Source: UMGS1470 sp051889215
GTDB lineage: Bacteria; Bacillota; Clostridia; Christensenellales; UBA1242
Assembly (NCBI GenBank): GCA_051889215.1
Contig: JBJFDC010000008.1
Coordinates: 1-21,485 of the forward strand
Direction: 5' to 3'
DNA: 21,485 nt
Shown in pieces: positions 20,406-21,485 of the stretch; within the stretch, counting starts at the first letter, position 1; every line of letters starts with the position of its first letter. A program made the position numbers and the translations under genes. Under the pieces are notes generated by a model. It had not been told where the DNA came from. It saw only the letters and a list, made by a program, of their open reading frames with translations, and did not search any database.

Positions 20406-20898
20406 TTTTTACCTCCATATTTTCTTCGACACAATTTTGAGCATCATTGTCAGAGTTTGTCTCACTTTCAGTTTTTGCAATTTCACTTGATTTTATCACT
20501 TCAACAATCTCAAATTTTGGCTTGTTGATTTCACTCAAAACCCAAATGGAGACAAGTGAAAGCAGTGTTCCAACAAGAAACACGCTAATTCCAAACACAA
20601 GTTGATACAAAACCTGCTCAAACTTCAGAGCAAACAAAAATCCCGCGAGCAAAAAAACAAGCGGCGAAAAATAGATGATTTTGATGAACAAGTCAAGATT
20701 TTTCTTTTGAGCGCTGAATTTGACAATGTCACCCATTTTTGCATTTGCTGTGTTTTTTGCGACAACAGTTGCGACATTGTCATTATATTTGAAATTTATT
20801 GAGTCATCAACAACGCTTTGTTTGTCAACGAGCAAAACCGCATTATTTTTTGATAGTATTTCAACCTTGGCTTCAGCATATGTATGTTGATTTTTCAT
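20398..20898 (-). CDS. RseC/MucC-like (SoxR-reducing system) membrane protein
   Basis: 166 residues from an ATG with GGAGGAAAA directly upstream; an ORF extension to 20949 lacks support. The N-terminal soluble beta domain (AEAKVEILSKNNAVLLVDK to MGDIVKFS) precedes two membrane helices (about 70-92 and 99-120), a PKFEIVEV strand and an acidic tail. The architecture matches RseC, whose Cys-rich N-terminal cluster contacts redox partners, but that cluster is absent here; the only Cys is near the C-terminus. Assignment is from architecture, so it may be a divergent member. Confidence 0.65.
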   Translation of the reverse strand: MKNQHTYAEAKVEILSKNNAVLLVDKQSVVDDSINFKYNDNVATVVAKNTANAKMGDIVKFSAQKKNLDLFIKIIYFSPLVFLLAGFLFALKFEQVLYQLVFGISVFLVGTLLSLVSIWVLSEINKPKFEIVEVIKSSEIAKTESETNSDNDAQNCVEENMEVKND

Positions 20899-21485
20899 TT
20901 TTCCTCCAATAAAGAATTGATTACGAATCCTGCCAGCACACAACCACACATTGCGGGAAAGTATGAAATGCTGCCAATTGTTGTCGTGTCTGTTTTGACT
21001 CTATCTTGTTTGGAATAAACAACAGTTTGATGATATATCCCTTCGTGTCTAAGTCCAATCCTAATTTTTTTTGCAAGCCCGTCGTTTTCGGTTTTTGATA
21101 TGTCGGTCACTTCAAATTTTGGGATTTCAAGTCTATTTCCACTGCCCAAGGCACACACAAGAGGCAAGTTTTTTTCTTGGCATGATTTTATCAATATAAT
21201 TTTGTTTTCAACATCATCAATTGCATCAACGACATAATCAAACTTGTCAGACAACACTTCATCAATATTTTCACTTGAGAGCTTTTGGCACTGTGCTTTT
21301 ATGTTGAGTTTTGGATTTATGTCTAGCATGCGCTTTTTTATTGCTTCAACTTTTGCTTGTCCAACTGTTGAATGCAAAGCAATGATTTGACGATTTATGT
21401 TTGTTGTGTCAATTTTATCGAAATCAACCACGCAAATATTGCCAACGCCTGCTCTCACGAGCATTTCGCAAACATATCCGCCAAC
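20895..21485 (-). CDS. tcdA: TcdA/CsdL-like E1-type adenylating enzyme (N-terminus outside window)
   Basis: ThiF/MoeB/E1 superfamily. TcdA uses ATP to cyclise N6-threonylcarbamoyladenosine at tRNA position 37 into ct6A and in E. coli works with the CsdA-CsdE sulfur system. The frame is open to the window edge: codons at 21465-21485 add VGGYVCE, which completes the nucleotide-binding GxGGxxxE motif before MLVRAG. Further marks: VVDFDKIDTTNINRQ and DYVVDAIDDVENK. The ATG at 21464 is therefore internal. No ThiS or MoaD gene is nearby, which favours TcdA over ThiF. The stop overlaps the RseC-like start (ATGA). Confidence 0.88.
   Translation of the reverse strand, partial: VGGYVCEMLVRAGVGNICVVDFDKIDTTNINRQIIALHSTVGQAKVEAIKKRMLDINPKLNIKAQCQKLSSENIDEVLSDKFDYVVDAIDDVENKIILIKSCQEKNLPLVCALGSGNRLEIPKFEVTDISKTENDGLAKKIRIGLRHEGIYHQTVVYSKQDRVKTDTTTIGSISYFPAMCGCVLAGFVINSLLEEK

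Overview
The window looks like chromosomal DNA from a low-GC, probably anaerobic, Firmicutes-type bacterium (Clostridia or a relative). The grounds are strong AT bias, GGAGG-type ribosome binding sites with ATG and TTG starts, tRNA genes that encode CCA, a clostridial-style gene set (DUF1292, RuvX, NifS/NifU, YtxH-like small protein) and consensus parS sites. I cannot name the species. No sporulation gene is visible.

Region 1 (1-5000) is origin-proximal. The 3' part of recF is followed by an overlapping parA-parB pair, a terminator and four perfect parS palindromes (TGTTTCACGTGAAACA). Two of these lie in a 37-bp tandem repeat. Next come about 880 bp of T/G-rich DNA with no convincing gene, and then a CvpA-family membrane protein whose best promoter places the transcript start at the start codon. 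Region 2 (5000-12900) is housekeeping: ftsH (TTG start) with an overlapping gene for an unknown membrane-anchored protein; convergent ychF; divergent uppP; a type IIA Ca2+-ATPase; and a convergent 100-residue ferritin-like protein that resembles encapsulated ferritin (EncFtn).

Region 3 (12928-16560) is the accessory part. A 3.36-kb integrative element sits in the 3' half of a tRNA-Leu(AAG) gene. The 53-bp att duplication (12959-13011 and 16266-16318) differs at four bases, and all four are paired changes in the tRNA variable-arm stem. The element carries a Tn916/phage-type tyrosine recombinase with three unknown small ORFs in one tight operon. It also has an unlisted 57-residue ribbon-helix-helix (RHH) protein behind a promoter flanked by 20-bp repeats, matching repeat pairs at both ends, two copies of a 16-bp dyad, three tandem promoters, and about 420 bp of gene-free DNA packed with nested perfect inverted repeats. 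I see no relaxase or Rep gene, so it is either a satellite or mobilised in trans. Just outside the right att site, a 93-bp unit containing the tRNA 3' end and its terminator is present twice.

Region 4 (16560-21485) lies on the minus strand. It has tRNA-Val and tRNA-Gly behind one promoter and tRNA-Cys behind its own, a 50-residue Ser/Asn/Lys-rich protein, ruvX-DUF1292, and an operon of tcdA (cut by the window edge), an RseC-like membrane protein, thioredoxin, nifS, nifU and a YtxH-like protein. The last operon groups sulfur mobilisation, Fe-S assembly, thiol reduction and tRNA t6A cyclisation (TcdA uses a cysteine desulfurase partner in E. coli).
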